Below, piece by piece: positions 37,189-46,583 of a DNA stretch of 64,000 bases (positions within the stretch are counted from its first letter, which is position 1; every line of letters starts with the position of its first letter). A program made the position numbers and the translations under genes. Source of the DNA: Rhizobium sp. NZLR1 (GTDB lineage Bacteria > Pseudomonadota > Alphaproteobacteria > Rhizobiales > Rhizobiaceae); the NCBI RefSeq assembly GCF_017357385.1, contig NZ_CP071637.1, positions 124,001 to 188,000 on the forward strand, read 5' to 3'. A model generated the notes under the pieces. That model was not told the DNA's origin and made no database searches. It was given only the letters and a program-made list of their open reading frames with translations.

Positions 37189-38844
37189 ATGAGTATGGAG
37201 TTCGATTTCATCGTGGTTGGCGCGGGGTCTGCCGGATGCGCTTTGGCGTCACGGCTGTCGCAGGATCCATCATGCTCGGTTCTCTTGCTGGAGGCGGGCG
37301 GTGATCACAACAACTGGGCAGTGGACATGCCTCTCGCGGTTGAGAGGCTGCTCGGTGAAGATCCTCGCAACTGGAATTTCCTGACCGAACACGAGCCATA
37401 TTTGAACGGCCGAAGGGTCGTACATCCGCGAGGCCGGCTGCTTGGTGGCTCCTCGTCGATCAACGGCATGGTCTATACCAGAGGACATCCGCTTGATTTC
37501 GAGAGCTGGAAGCAAGAGGCAGGCTGCCATGGCTGGGGCTATACCGACGTTCTTCCCTACTTCAAGCGCGCCGAAACTTGTCTCGCTGGAGGAGATTCCT
37601 ACCGCGGTAGCGATGGTCCGCTGATGGTCACCAAGCCTGATCTCAGCCGCGAGCCGTTAAACAGTGCGTTCATGAAAGCTGGAGAGGAGGCCGGGTATCC
37701 GGCAACGCCCGACAGCAATGGCTACCAGATGGAGGGTTTTGGCCCCAACGAGCAGACGATCTTTCAAGGCCGGCGCTGGAGTGCGGCGCGCGCCTATCTC
37801 GACGGGGCAAGGAAGCGTCGCAATCTTAAGGTCGTCCGCGACGTCCTGGTTGACAAGGTTGCATTAACACGGGGCCGGGCTACGGATGTTGTCTATTTTA
37901 ATGGCCAGCAGCGATCGGTTGCGCGAGCAAGGCGAGAGATCATTTTGTCGGCCGGGTCTTTTGGCACCCCGGCAATCCTGCTGCGTTCAGGAATCGGACC
38001 GGCCGAGGAGTTGCGCGACCTCGGCATCGATCCTCTCATTGCCTCGCCGGACGTCGGTCGAAACCTGCAGGATCATCCTGATGTCACGATTCAGTTTTGG
38101 GCCGCAGGCTCGGTCGGTCTATTCTCCGCCACACGAGGTGTCAGAAAGATCATGACGGGCCTGCAATGGTTCTCGCTGAAATCCGGCCTTGCCGCGAGCA
38201 ACCAGTTTGAAGCCGCCGCCTATCTGAGGACCCGTGCCGGCATCCCATATCCAAACCTGAAGCTTGAGTTGCTGCCGCTTGCCTTTCAGCATGACAGCTT
38301 TGATCCGCATCCAGGACCATCCTTCCAGATCCACATGACGCTGCTTCGTGCCGAAAGCCGGGGCCGTGTCGCCCTCGTGAGCGCAAACCCCGTACAGTTG
38401 CCATCAGTGGTGTTCAACTATCTCCAGGATCCCCGCGACATCATGGTCCTGCGCGAAGCCATCCGGCTTACCCGGGAAATCGTCGCTCAACCGGCATTCC
38501 AGGGACTGGCGAGGGCGGAGATTGCGCCGGGCCGTGATGTTCAGGCCGACGACGCGATCGACGCCTGGCTGAGGGATCACGTTGCGACCGCCTACCACCC
38601 GGCTGGGACGTGCAGAATGGGCAACGACGCGGCAAGTGTCGTCGATCCGGATCTCAAAGTGCGAGGTGTCGATGGATTAAGGATAGCTGATGCCTCGATC
38701 ATGCCGCTTGAGGTCAGTGCCAACCTCAATGCGTCGACCATCATGATCGGCGAAAAAGCCGCCGACCTGATCCTCGGCAGGGCGCTTGCACCGCAGTCCG
38801 CCCCCTTCTGGACCAATCCAAATTGGGAAACCGCGCAGCGCTGA
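37189..38844 (+). CDS. GMC-family oxidoreductase
   Basis: About 551 aa from ATG 37189 (preceded by GGGAGAGATGGAAGG); ATG 37195 is an alternative, and the extension to 37123 lacks homology. FAD binding is FIVVGAGSAGCALASRLSQD, the GMC signatures are RRVVHPRGRLLGGSSSINGMVYTRGHP and EIILSAGSFGTPAILLRSGIG, and the catalytic segment is TAYHPAGTCRMGNDAASVVDPDLKVRGVDGLRIADASIMP with NASTIMIGEKAADLI. It is divergent from the Liv operon, with a shared control element. It is a paralog of the GMC enzymes at 12274 and 40503. The family oxidises an alcohol, with the reduced flavin passing electrons to an acceptor. Confidence 0.92.
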   Translation: MSMEFDFIVVGAGSAGCALASRLSQDPSCSVLLLEAGGDHNNWAVDMPLAVERLLGEDPRNWNFLTEHEPYLNGRRVVHPRGRLLGGSSSINGMVYTRGHPLDFESWKQEAGCHGWGYTDVLPYFKRAETCLAGGDSYRGSDGPLMVTKPDLSREPLNSAFMKAGEEAGYPATPDSNGYQMEGFGPNEQTIFQGRRWSAARAYLDGARKRRNLKVVRDVLVDKVALTRGRATDVVYFNGQQRSVARARREIILSAGSFGTPAILLRSGIGPAEELRDLGIDPLIASPDVGRNLQDHPDVTIQFWAAGSVGLFSATRGVRKIMTGLQWFSLKSGLAASNQFEAAAYLRTRAGIPYPNLKLELLPLAFQHDSFDPHPGPSFQIHMTLLRAESRGRVALVSANPVQLPSVVFNYLQDPRDIMVLREAIRLTREIVAQPAFQGLARAEIAPGRDVQADDAIDAWLRDHVATAYHPAGTCRMGNDAASVVDPDLKVRGVDGLRIADASIMPLEVSANLNASTIMIGEKAADLILGRALAPQSAPFWTNPNWETAQR

Positions 38845-38852
38845 AACGCGAC

Positions 38853-38887
38853 ATACGCACTAAACAAAAAAACTGACCCACTGGACA
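38853..38887. promoter_or_regulatory. bipartite 21-bp-spaced operator, element B
   Basis: A strong unit at 38874 (TGACCCACTGGACA, one mismatch) has a weak partner 21 bp upstream at 38853 (ATACGCACTAAACA). The linker is AAAAAAC and both units have the spacer CACT. It lies 124 bp before the aldehyde dehydrogenase at 39011. Confidence 0.5.
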
Positions 38888-39010
38888 GATTTTTCATGCT
38901 CCGGTACGAATGGCAGGGACGATAAGCGTAAAAGTGCCCTCCCGCTAAGTTGAGGGCGCCGTCCAGGGGAGATGTCCACCCTTGCGCCGGCAAACAAAAG
39001 GATCATGAGG

Positions 39011-40435
39011 ATGGATCATTTTTCGAAGTTTTTTATTGATGGCGCCTGGATAGAGCCGTTTTCCGCTCGCTTCATGGATGTCATCGATCCTGCCACCGAG
39101 AAACCTTTCGCACGCATCGCTCTCGGGTCCGCAGACGATGTTGATGCCGCCGTTAAGGCCGCACGGCGCGCCTTTGACGCCTATTCCCAAACGTCGGTTT
39201 CGGACCGAATTGCGTTTTTCAAACGCGTGCTCGATATCTTCAAGCGCCGTCAGCATGAAATCGCCGATATCGTCACGCGGGAAATGGGCTCGCCAATCAC
39301 TTTCAGCATCGAAGCCCAAACGGCGACCTGCGTCGCACATCTCGAAGCCATTATCGAGATCCTCGGCAATTACAGCTTCCAAGAGCAAAGTGGCACGACC
39401 CTGATCGCCAAGGAGCCGATAGGCGTTGTTGGTCTCATTACGCCTTGGAATTGGCCGATCAATCAGGTCATCTGTAAGGTGCTTCCCGCGTTTGCCGCAG
39501 GCTGCACGATCGTCTTGAAGCCCAGCGAAGTCGCGCCGCTGGATGCCACGATTTTTGCCGAGATCCTCGACGAGGCCGGTCTCGCGCCTGGCGTCTTCAA
39601 TCTAGTCAATGGCGAGGGGCCGATCGTCGGCGAAGCCATGTCTTCTCACCCCGATATCGACATGGTTTCCTTTACCGGTTCGACCCGTGCCGGCGTGCGT
39701 GTCGCTAAAGCTGCCGCCGACACCGTCAAGCGTGTGACGCAGGAATTGGGTGGCAAGTCCGCCAACATCCTGCTCGATGACGTCGACCTGTCAACGGCTG
39801 TGCGGGATGGCGTCATAGCCTGCTTTGCAAATAGCGGCCAGTCGTGTGACGCGCCGACGCGCATGCTGGTGCACCGGTCCTCTTACGCGGAGGCGCTCGA
39901 CATCGCAGAGGCAGCAGCGCGCGGGCAGGCCGTCGGCGATCCGGCCGATCCCGCAACCATTCTCGGTCCGGTCGCGAGCGAAATGCAGTTTTCGAAAATC
40001 CAGACGTTGATCGGGAAAGGTATCGAGGAGGGGGCGACGGTCATCTGCGGCGGCGTTGGTAAACCAGACGGTCTCGATGTTGGATACTATGTCCGGCCAA
40101 CGATTTTCGGTCATGTCTCGAATGACATGACGATCGCCAGGGAGGAAATCTTTGGTCCCGTTCTTTGCATCTTGCCATATGACGATGAAGAGGACGCGAT
40201 CCGCATCGCTAACGACACCCCCTATGGCCTGGCAGCCTATGTGCAATCGGCCGATATCGAGCGAGCACGGAAAGTCGCACGGAAATTACGGGCCGGCTCC
40301 GTCTACATCAACTATCCCGACTGGGATGCAGTCGCACCTTTCGGCGGTTACAAGCAATCGGGCAATGGTCGGGAAGCCGGACACCATTCCCTGAGCGAAT
40401 ATTTGGAGATCAAGGCGATGGTCGGTCACGGATAG
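39011..40435 (+). CDS. aldehyde dehydrogenase family protein
   Basis: About 474 aa from ATG 39011 (MDHFSKFFIDGAWIEPF), with AAGGA at suitable spacing; ATG 39005 and 38972 are also in frame. ALDH motifs are TPWNWPINQ (note WNWP in place of the usual WNFP), KPSEVAP, FTGSTRAG, QELGGKSAN (Glu base) and NSGQSCDAPTR (Cys nucleophile), with NGREAGHHSLSEYLEIK at the C-terminus. It is a paralog of the ALDH at 9671. It follows the GMC oxidoreductase, so the pair could take an alcohol to an acid. Confidence 0.92.
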   Translation: MDHFSKFFIDGAWIEPFSARFMDVIDPATEKPFARIALGSADDVDAAVKAARRAFDAYSQTSVSDRIAFFKRVLDIFKRRQHEIADIVTREMGSPITFSIEAQTATCVAHLEAIIEILGNYSFQEQSGTTLIAKEPIGVVGLITPWNWPINQVICKVLPAFAAGCTIVLKPSEVAPLDATIFAEILDEAGLAPGVFNLVNGEGPIVGEAMSSHPDIDMVSFTGSTRAGVRVAKAAADTVKRVTQELGGKSANILLDDVDLSTAVRDGVIACFANSGQSCDAPTRMLVHRSSYAEALDIAEAAARGQAVGDPADPATILGPVASEMQFSKIQTLIGKGIEEGATVICGGVGKPDGLDVGYYVRPTIFGHVSNDMTIAREEIFGPVLCILPYDDEEDAIRIANDTPYGLAAYVQSADIERARKVARKLRAGSVYINYPDWDAVAPFGGYKQSGNGREAGHHSLSEYLEIKAMVGHG

Positions 40436-40462
40436 TTTCGCAATAACGTATCGAAGATCACA

Positions 40463-40500
40463 AACGGCGACCAAATCCGGTTTTGGCCGCCGTTCTTTTT
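40463..40500 (+). terminator. rho-independent terminator after the ALDH gene
   Basis: AACGGCG-ACCAAA (40463-40475) pairs with TTTGGC-CGCCGTT (40482-40494), with one mismatch. The run CTTTTT (40495-40500) follows. It also separates the ALDH from the convergent GMC gene. Confidence 0.7.
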
Positions 40501-40502
40501 CC

Positions 40503-42152
40503 TTAGGTATGTCGGAAGGAAGGCGCGTCGGAAGGTGCAAGGGGCTCAAGACCCAGGATGAGGTCGGCCGCCTTTTCCGCGATCATGATGGTCGGGGCAT
40601 TCGTGTTGCCGTTTGTCGGCCGCGGCATGACCGATGCATCAACGACCCTCAGCCCCTTGATGCCGTGCACGCGCAATTGCCCATCCACAACACAGTCAGG
40701 CCCATCTCCCATTCGGCAGGTCCCGGCGTAGTGGTACCCGGTTTCGGCATGGGCGCGAATGTATTTATCCAGGAGAGTATCATCGTCGAGCGTCTTGTTG
40801 GGATGGATGCGTTCGCCGCGATATTCGCTGAGCGTTGGCATTTCCAGGATTTCGAAAGACCGCCGGATTCCTGCACGCGCCTCGACCCAGTCACGCTCTT
40901 CCGACAGGTAATTCGGTTGAATGACGGGATGGTCCTCGGGATTCGGTGATTTCAGGGAAATCCATCCGCGGCTTTCAGGCAGGCCGGGGCTAAGATGAAC
41001 CTGGAAACTATGGCCCGGAGCAGAAACGCGACCGCTATATTCGGCCGCGAGCGCCACGAAATGCAGGTGAACGTCCGCATAGGCTTTCGACGGCGTCGAT
41101 CGTAGGAAACCGCCGGCCTCGAAGAAATTGGATGCGCCAAGCCCGGTTTGGTTGGCGAGCCATTGGGCGCCAATCATCGCCTGCTTCAAGGGTTTGGTTG
41201 CACCATAGTAGGAAAGTGGTTTCGTGCATTTGTACGACACGATCCATTCGAGGTGATCGCCGAGGTTCTTGCCGACACCGTTAAGGTCGATCACCGGTTC
41301 GATACCCTTCGATCTCAGATCGTCGGCGTTCCCAATCCCCGACAGCATCAACAGCTGTGGTGACTGGATTGCGCCGGCACAGAGAATGATCTCGCGCTCC
41401 ACGTGGGCGGTCTGAGTCTTGCCTTCGCTTCTGTAGGCCACGCTTTCGGAGCGGCGGTTTTGAAAGTTCAACTGCCCGACCAGCGCCCCAGTCACGACCG
41501 TCAGGTTGGGACGGGTTTTCATGATCGGGTGCAGATAGGCGCGCGAAGCGCTTTCGCGGATCCCGTTGTGAATCGTCGCATCGAAATAGCCAAAACCTTC
41601 CTGGCGAAAGCCATTCACGTCGGGGGTGTGCTGGTGCCCCGCCTCGTAGGCTGCCTGCAGGAAAATCTCGTAAAGGGGACTTTCTGGCTTGCCACGCGAC
41701 ACATGCAGCGGCCCGGTAGAGCCGCGATAGTCATCGCCGCCTTCCGAGTACGTCTCCGAACGCCTGAAATAAGGTAGGCAGTGCGCATAGTCCCAGTCGT
41801 CCAAGCCCTCGTCGAGAGCCCAGTTGTCGAAGTCCATCGCGTTTCCACGCACGTAGACCATGCCGTTGATTGTCGACGAGCCGCCCAAACCCTTTCCCCG
41901 GAAGAATTGCAACTGCCTGTTGTTCAGCGCTTGCACTGGCTCGCTCAGGAACTGCCAGTTATAGGTCGGGCTGTTAAGAGGATAGACCAGTGCGGCTGGC
42001 ATGGTAATCCTGAAGTCCCACCGACGGTCAGGACCGCCAGCTTCAAGCACCAAGACCTTCACGGCAGGGTCGGCGCTAAGCCGATTGGCAAGGACGCTCC
42101 CAGCGGATCCAGCTCCAATGATGACATAGTCAAATCGTTCGGCGACGGTCAT
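40503..42152 (-). CDS. GMC-family oxidoreductase
   Basis: A 549-aa FAD enzyme with DYVIIGAGSAGSVLANRLS, FRGKGLGGSSTINGMVYVRG, EIILCAGAIQSPQLLMLSGIG, TGYHYAGTCRMGDGPDCVVD and NAPTIMIAEKAADLI. It is closer to choline-dehydrogenase-like proteins than the enzyme at 37189. A control element lies about 120 bp upstream (42274). It is convergent with the ALDH across a terminator. Confidence 0.92.
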   Translation of the reverse strand: MTVAERFDYVIIGAGSAGSVLANRLSADPAVKVLVLEAGGPDRRWDFRITMPAALVYPLNSPTYNWQFLSEPVQALNNRQLQFFRGKGLGGSSTINGMVYVRGNAMDFDNWALDEGLDDWDYAHCLPYFRRSETYSEGGDDYRGSTGPLHVSRGKPESPLYEIFLQAAYEAGHQHTPDVNGFRQEGFGYFDATIHNGIRESASRAYLHPIMKTRPNLTVVTGALVGQLNFQNRRSESVAYRSEGKTQTAHVEREIILCAGAIQSPQLLMLSGIGNADDLRSKGIEPVIDLNGVGKNLGDHLEWIVSYKCTKPLSYYGATKPLKQAMIGAQWLANQTGLGASNFFEAGGFLRSTPSKAYADVHLHFVALAAEYSGRVSAPGHSFQVHLSPGLPESRGWISLKSPNPEDHPVIQPNYLSEERDWVEARAGIRRSFEILEMPTLSEYRGERIHPNKTLDDDTLLDKYIRAHAETGYHYAGTCRMGDGPDCVVDGQLRVHGIKGLRVVDASVMPRPTNGNTNAPTIMIAEKAADLILGLEPLAPSDAPSFRHT

Positions 42153-42273
42153 GATATCGTTCCATAGATGACGTGGGACCTACAGATCGTGTGACCTCGA
42201 CGTACATTTCGCCGGGATCCAGTTCTGACAGCCTCAGTTCCTGAAAGTCAGTTCGACTTCCTGATGAAAGTAT

Positions 42274-42308
42274 TGACTTGTGAGTTAAAAAAATAAACCC
42301 GTGGGTCA
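42274..42308. promoter_or_regulatory. bipartite 21-bp-spaced operator, element C
   Basis: The units are TGACTTGTGAGTTA (42274) and AAACCCGTGGGTCA (42295), with linker AAAAAAT. It lies upstream of the GMC gene on the minus strand (start 42152). Confidence 0.6.
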
Positions 42309-42407
42309 GAATATCGCAACGACAGCTTCCTGGTCAAGCGGCCTTGGGCCTTTACATAACGTCGTGCGATCGGACGCCAACATTGCTGACAAAGGTCTCC
42401 AAAACAT

Positions 42408-42442
42408 TGACTAAAGGGACATTTTAAAATACCCATTGGTCA
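42408..42442. promoter_or_regulatory. bipartite 21-bp-spaced operator, element D
   Basis: The units are TGACTAAAGGGACA (42408) and ATACCCATTGGTCA (42429), with linker TTTTAAA. It ends 33 bp before the racemase-family gene at 42476. The close distance to the start suggests repression. Confidence 0.65.
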
Positions 42443-42475
42443 GATCTATCAAAAACAGCGTGACGGAGAATCCAG

Positions 42476-43285
42476 ATGCCGCGTCGGATCAATTTCATCA
42501 ACCCGTTCGGGACCACAGCCTATGACGACCTCATCCAGGAAACGCTGACGCATTACGCCATGCAGGACACGCAGCTCGAGGTCACCCATCTCGAAGGCTG
42601 CCCGGCGGATATGGACTATTTTTATCCGAAGCACATGGTCGAAGCGGCTCTATTCGAAGCCGTCAGGAAATCCGAGGAAGATGGATTTGACGCTGTGATC
42701 GTCGGCTGCTGCTATGATCCGGGCGTTATGGTATCGCGTGAGCTGGTTAACATTCCGGTTATCGGTCCGTTCGAGGCAAGCTTGAACATGCTTTCCTTCT
42801 ATGGACGCACAGCCGTCATTGTGGCTGATCATGTCAAAGCTGGTTCGCAGATGAAGGACAATGTCAAGCTCTACGGTGCCTCGGATAGGATCCTTGGCCT
42901 CGATGTGATCGACTGGTACGTCAAGGACATGGTACTGGACACCTCGGCGGTCGCCCATGATGTCGTCGAACAAACCGCAAAGTCGATCGAGCGCACTGGA
43001 GCCGAAGCCGTCATTTTGAACTGCACCATCATCGCAGCCTCCTACCAGAAGTTCTTGATGGACGGCGGAGAGCCGGCACCGTTCCCGATCCTCAATCCCA
43101 ATCTGATGGCGCTTGGCATGGCGGAAACGCTTGCTAATCTTTACCAGAAGGGGAACTACCACGTTTCAAGGCTTGGCTATTACGGTCAGCCGAAAGACCC
43201 CCACTTCCAGGCTGTCACAGAAGTCACCCGTCAGGCGTGGCGCAACGCAAAGCCGAACCTCGTGAGCAGCTACATTGCCGAATGA
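42476..43285 (+). CDS. Asp/Glu/hydantoin racemase superfamily protein
   Basis: A 269-aa protein with the two-domain racemase fold. The two catalytic-type Cys segments are VIVGCCYDPGV (first half, with a second adjacent Cys) and EAVILNCTIIAA (second half). INFINPFGTTAYDD, NIPVIGPFEASLNMLSFYG and PILNPNLMALGMAETLA fit hydantoin racemase and related enzymes. It shares about the same pattern as the 263-aa protein at 44389, but the two are not near-identical. The substrate is unknown; an amino acid or hydantoin derivative is plausible. Confidence 0.85.
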   Translation: MPRRINFINPFGTTAYDDLIQETLTHYAMQDTQLEVTHLEGCPADMDYFYPKHMVEAALFEAVRKSEEDGFDAVIVGCCYDPGVMVSRELVNIPVIGPFEASLNMLSFYGRTAVIVADHVKAGSQMKDNVKLYGASDRILGLDVIDWYVKDMVLDTSAVAHDVVEQTAKSIERTGAEAVILNCTIIAASYQKFLMDGGEPAPFPILNPNLMALGMAETLANLYQKGNYHVSRLGYYGQPKDPHFQAVTEVTRQAWRNAKPNLVSSYIAE

Positions 43286-43315
43286 ACAGCCGACGATCAC
43301 TCGGTGAGAAACGAT

Positions 43316-43349
43316 AAAGCCGCAACGGACAACCCGTCTGCGGCCTTTT
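43316..43349 (+). terminator. rho-independent terminator
   Basis: AAAGCCGCA-ACGG and CCGT-C-TGCGGC form a long stem, with TTTT following near 43346. It comes right after the racemase stop. Confidence 0.7.
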
Positions 43350-43539
43350 CAGTTCTGGAATGCCGTTTGTTTCAAGGACGGGGGATGGCGCAGCGAGATC
43401 CTGGCCAGCATGGTCAACCCTGAAAGAGAACTTACTAATAAGGGGAGTGCTCAGCCCGGCCAGTGGCAGGTATGCCGTGTTTCGATCGCGGCATATGCAC
43501 CCCTAACGGTTGCAAGGGGCGCTGCCAAGATCGTATCTG

Positions 43540-44334
43540 TTAGGTGGCCGTCCACCCGCCATCAATGGCAATCGCCTGGCCGGAGACGTAGCTTCCGGCA
43601 TCTGTCGCCAGAAACAGAGCAACCGCAGCAACTTCGTGCGGCAAGCCCTTGCGCTTTGCCGGAACTAGCCGCTTGTATCCCTCCGGATCGCTGCCGACGC
43701 CCTTTTGCATGTCGGGACCGTCGGCACCCAAGATGGCCGCAGAGTTACCGCGAATGTCGGTCTGGATTACGCCCGGGCAAATTGCGTTGACCGTGATCCC
43801 ATACTGGCTGTGACTGACGGCGATCTGGCGTGTAAGGCCCACAACACCAAATTTCGACGCCGTATAGGAGGCGCCATCCGCCGCACCACGTAGTCCGCCA
43901 ACCGACGATGTGTTGATGATCCTGCCTGCGCCTTTTGCCATCATGTGCTTCAGGGCTGCCCGGCATCCGAAGAAGGTACCCTTCAGATTGATGTCGATAA
44001 TCTGGTCCCAAAGTGCTTCAGTCGTCTCCAGACAATCGGCAAATCCGTCGAACACGCCGGCATTGTTCACCATGACGTCGATTGCGCCAAATCGCTCGAC
44101 AGCGCCTTCCACCAGAGCGTTGACCTCTCCTTCCACGCGGACGTCGGTCTTCTGGAAAGAGACCTTCAAACCAGCTGCGACCAGTTCATCGGAAAATTTC
44201 GTCCCGACTTGGTCGAGGATCCCGCCGATGACGACGTTTGCGCCCGCCTCGGCCAAGGCGCGCGTGATGGCAGCGCCAATCCCGGTTTCTCCGCCGGTGA
44301 TGACTGCTGTTCGTCCCGACAAGCTCAGTTCCAT
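43540..44334 (-). CDS. SDR-family oxidoreductase
   Basis: About 264 aa from ATG 44334 (MELSLSGRTAVITGG), with GGAG 7 bp upstream; ATG 44346 is an alternative. TAVITGGETGIGAAI is the cofactor loop, NNAG follows IDVMV, and the active Ser/Tyr/Lys lie in IINTSSVGGLRGAADGASYTASKFGV. It lies 55-65 bp downstream of the racemase-family gene at 44389 on the same strand, probably one transcript. The product probably acts on a hydroxy or keto intermediate. Confidence 0.9.
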   Translation of the reverse strand: MELSLSGRTAVITGGETGIGAAITRALAEAGANVVIGGILDQVGTKFSDELVAAGLKVSFQKTDVRVEGEVNALVEGAVERFGAIDVMVNNAGVFDGFADCLETTEALWDQIIDINLKGTFFGCRAALKHMMAKGAGRIINTSSVGGLRGAADGASYTASKFGVVGLTRQIAVSHSQYGITVNAICPGVIQTDIRGNSAAILGADGPDMQKGVGSDPEGYKRLVPAKRKGLPHEVAAVALFLATDAGSYVSGQAIAIDGGWTAT

Positions 44335-44388
44335 AGCATTCTCCAATCATAGATCTGTTTTCGAGTGTCGCCGCGGCTGCGGCTCTAG

Positions 44389-45180
44389 CTATCTGGCAAA
44401 TTGCGGTTTCGATGCATTCCAGACGCGTCGGGCATTATCGAACTCGTCCTTGAAATGCCCGGTGGGTTGCATGTAGAAGCCCTGGCGAGCCAGCTGATAG
44501 CCGCCTTTCTTGTGAAGATCGGCAAGTCCTTCCGCTATTTTCAGCGCCATCAGGTTGGGATTGATGATTGGCACCTCCGAGGGACTGCCGCCGTCCATCA
44601 GGTACTCCTGGTAGATCGCTGCGATTATGGTGCAGCCCATGATGACGGTCTCGGCGCCGAAGCGCTCTGCGGCCTGTTTGGACAGGCGCACCACGTCCTT
44701 GGCAACGGCCTGGCGGTCATGGATCATGTCCTTAACGAACCAATCGATTGCATCGACGCCGCGAACCGTGTTGCCCTGGCCATTCAGGCGAGCCTGATCG
44801 TAGATATAGGGAACAGCCTTGCGGTGATCAGTCAGCACCATCGTTGAATGTCCGTAGTAAGCCGCCATCTGAAACGATGCTTCAAGTGGGCCGATAACCG
44901 GAATGTCGACGAGCTCGCGCGCGATTCTGACGCCCGGATCGTAGAGGCACCCGACGATCACGGCGTCGTATCCGGCTTCCTGCGCGACCATGATCTGCTC
45001 GAAGAGCGATTGTTCGATCATGTGTTTTGAATAGAAGAAATCGATGTCCGCCGGGCAATTGTCGAGATGCGTGACGTCAAGGGCCGTGCCCTCGGACGCG
45101 TAGTGCGACAACGTCTTTAGGATGATCGCGTCATAGCTTTCCGACCCGAACGGATTGATGAAGTTGATGCGTTTTGTCAT
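44389..45180 (-). CDS. Asp/Glu/hydantoin racemase superfamily protein
   Basis: A 263-aa protein. It has KRINFINPFGSESYDA, the first Cys in AVIVGCLYDPGVRIAREL (a single Cys here), NIPVIGPLEASFQMAAYYG, the second Cys in TVIMGCTIIAAIY, and PIINPNLMALKIAEGLADL. It is a paralog of the protein at 42476, which faces the other way. Its start lies 17 bp from the operator at 45197. Whether it racemises or is a related lyase is not decided by the motifs. Confidence 0.85.
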   Translation of the reverse strand: MTKRINFINPFGSESYDAIILKTLSHYASEGTALDVTHLDNCPADIDFFYSKHMIEQSLFEQIMVAQEAGYDAVIVGCLYDPGVRIARELVDIPVIGPLEASFQMAAYYGHSTMVLTDHRKAVPYIYDQARLNGQGNTVRGVDAIDWFVKDMIHDRQAVAKDVVRLSKQAAERFGAETVIMGCTIIAAIYQEYLMDGGSPSEVPIINPNLMALKIAEGLADLHKKGGYQLARQGFYMQPTGHFKDEFDNARRVWNASKPQFAR

Positions 45181-45196
45181 TGGCGCTCACAAAAAC

Positions 45197-45231
45197 TGAC
45201 CAAAGGGAATGTAAATTAGACTCGAAAGTTT
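45197..45231. promoter_or_regulatory. bipartite 21-bp-spaced operator, element E
   Basis: The units are TGACCAAAGGGAAT (45197) and AGACTCGAAAGTTT (45218), with linker GTAAATT. It sits 17 bp upstream of the racemase start at 45180 and about 134 bp before the divergent nitronate monooxygenase. Confidence 0.55.
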
Positions 45232-45302
45232 GATTACTCTTTTGGCTCCTTGTCAAGCGCATATCGCCAGGCTGGGCACGACGCGGACGACTAAAATTTC
45301 TG

Positions 45303-45330
45303 TTGACATACTCCACAGTCAAAATAACAG
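45303..45330 (+). promoter_or_regulatory. possible sigma70-type promoter for the nitronate monooxygenase
   Basis: TTGACA (45303-45308) and TAACAG (45325-45330) are spaced by 16 bp, about 35 bp upstream of the ATG at 45365. This is a motif match only. Confidence 0.4.
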
Positions 45331-45364
45331 TATTAAAAGTCTTTAATTTAGGCGGAGAGGTTTG

Positions 45365-46474
45365 ATGAAAACGGCCATCACTGAAATGTTTGGCATCGAA
45401 GCCCCGATCTTCGCCTTCAGTCACTGCCGCGATGTCGTCGTCGCGACGTCAAAAGCCGGTGGGATCGGGGTTCTCGGAGCCGCCTGGATGACGCCTGAGC
45501 ATCTTGAGCAGGAACTGAAGTGGATCGACGATCACATTGAGGGCAAGCCCTACGGTGTGGACATGATCTTCACCTCGACCGCCTCCGACATCTCAGGCGG
45601 CAAGAGCCCCCGCAAGATCCTTCCACGCGAGCAGGTCGACTATATCAACGGCCTGATGTCCCAGGATGGTGTGCCCGAACTTCCGCAAGAAGATGTCGAC
45701 GGCTGGTACGAAGACTATGCCGCGAACTTGAGCTTCACGCAGGAGGAGAGTGACGCCCTTTTTGAGGTCGCTATGCGCCACCCCGTCAAGCTGGTAGTCA
45801 GCGCACTCGGCGTTGCCCCATCAACCGTGATCGACAGGGCTCACGCTGCCGGGATCAAGTTCGGCGCCCTAGTCGGATCGTCCCGCCAAGCCGAAAAACA
45901 GGTTGAAGCCGGCATGGACCTGATCATTGCCCAGGGCACAGAGGGCGGTGGACACACCGGAACCGTGGCTTCAATGGTCTTGTGGCCGGAAGTGGTCGAT
46001 CGCGTTCATCCGATTCCGGTTTTGGCTGCCGGCGGCGTCGGCAACGGCCGCCAGATGGCGGCAGCACTTGCCCTAGGCGCAGAGGGCGTCTGGTGCGGAA
46101 CGGTTTGGCTCGGTACCGTCGAAAGCGAGCTCAATCCGGATATGCGCGACGTCCTATACGCGGCCAAATCCACCGATGCAGTCATCACCTACGGCTATAC
46201 CGGCAAGCCGTGCCGTGCGCTGAAAAGCAAGTTCACCGAGGCCTGGGCGGCTGAAGACGCGCCCAAGCCTCTGAAAGTCCCTCTCCAGTCAATTTTGTCG
46301 GGAGAGCCTTTCCGCAGGGCGGAGCGGTCCCATCGAAAGGACTGGATGACCTATGCAGCAGGTCAAGTCGTTGGCCAGGTCAACGAGCCGAAGACCGTCA
46401 AGCAGGTCGTCTACGACATGTTGACCGAATATGTCGACGCTATGGAGCGCATGGAGAGCCTGCTGCAGGACTGA
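45365..46474 (+). CDS. nitronate monooxygenase (2-nitropropane dioxygenase family)
   Basis: A 369-aa FMN TIM-barrel protein starting at ATG 45365, with GGCGGAGAGG upstream. SKAGGIGVLGAAWMTPEHLEQEL, the FMN-phosphate region AQGTEGGGHTGTVASMVLWPEVV and IPVLAAGGVGNGRQMAAALALGAEGVWCGTVWL are family-typical. The C-terminal part runs to about residue 369. The family oxidises nitronates such as propionate-3-nitronate, but many members are of unknown substrate. It is followed by the orphan SBP at 46584. Confidence 0.88.
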   Translation: MKTAITEMFGIEAPIFAFSHCRDVVVATSKAGGIGVLGAAWMTPEHLEQELKWIDDHIEGKPYGVDMIFTSTASDISGGKSPRKILPREQVDYINGLMSQDGVPELPQEDVDGWYEDYAANLSFTQEESDALFEVAMRHPVKLVVSALGVAPSTVIDRAHAAGIKFGALVGSSRQAEKQVEAGMDLIIAQGTEGGGHTGTVASMVLWPEVVDRVHPIPVLAAGGVGNGRQMAAALALGAEGVWCGTVWLGTVESELNPDMRDVLYAAKSTDAVITYGYTGKPCRALKSKFTEAWAAEDAPKPLKVPLQSILSGEPFRRAERSHRKDWMTYAAGQVVGQVNEPKTVKQVVYDMLTEYVDAMERMESLLQD

Positions 46475-46583
46475 GCCCCGCCCGTCCGAGAATTCGAAAG
46501 CCTCTGTGTTTTCCAAGATCCGGTTACAGGGTGAGACCGGCAAGCCAGTCACCTTCGTCAAAAAGCAAAGAGAGGGAATAACT

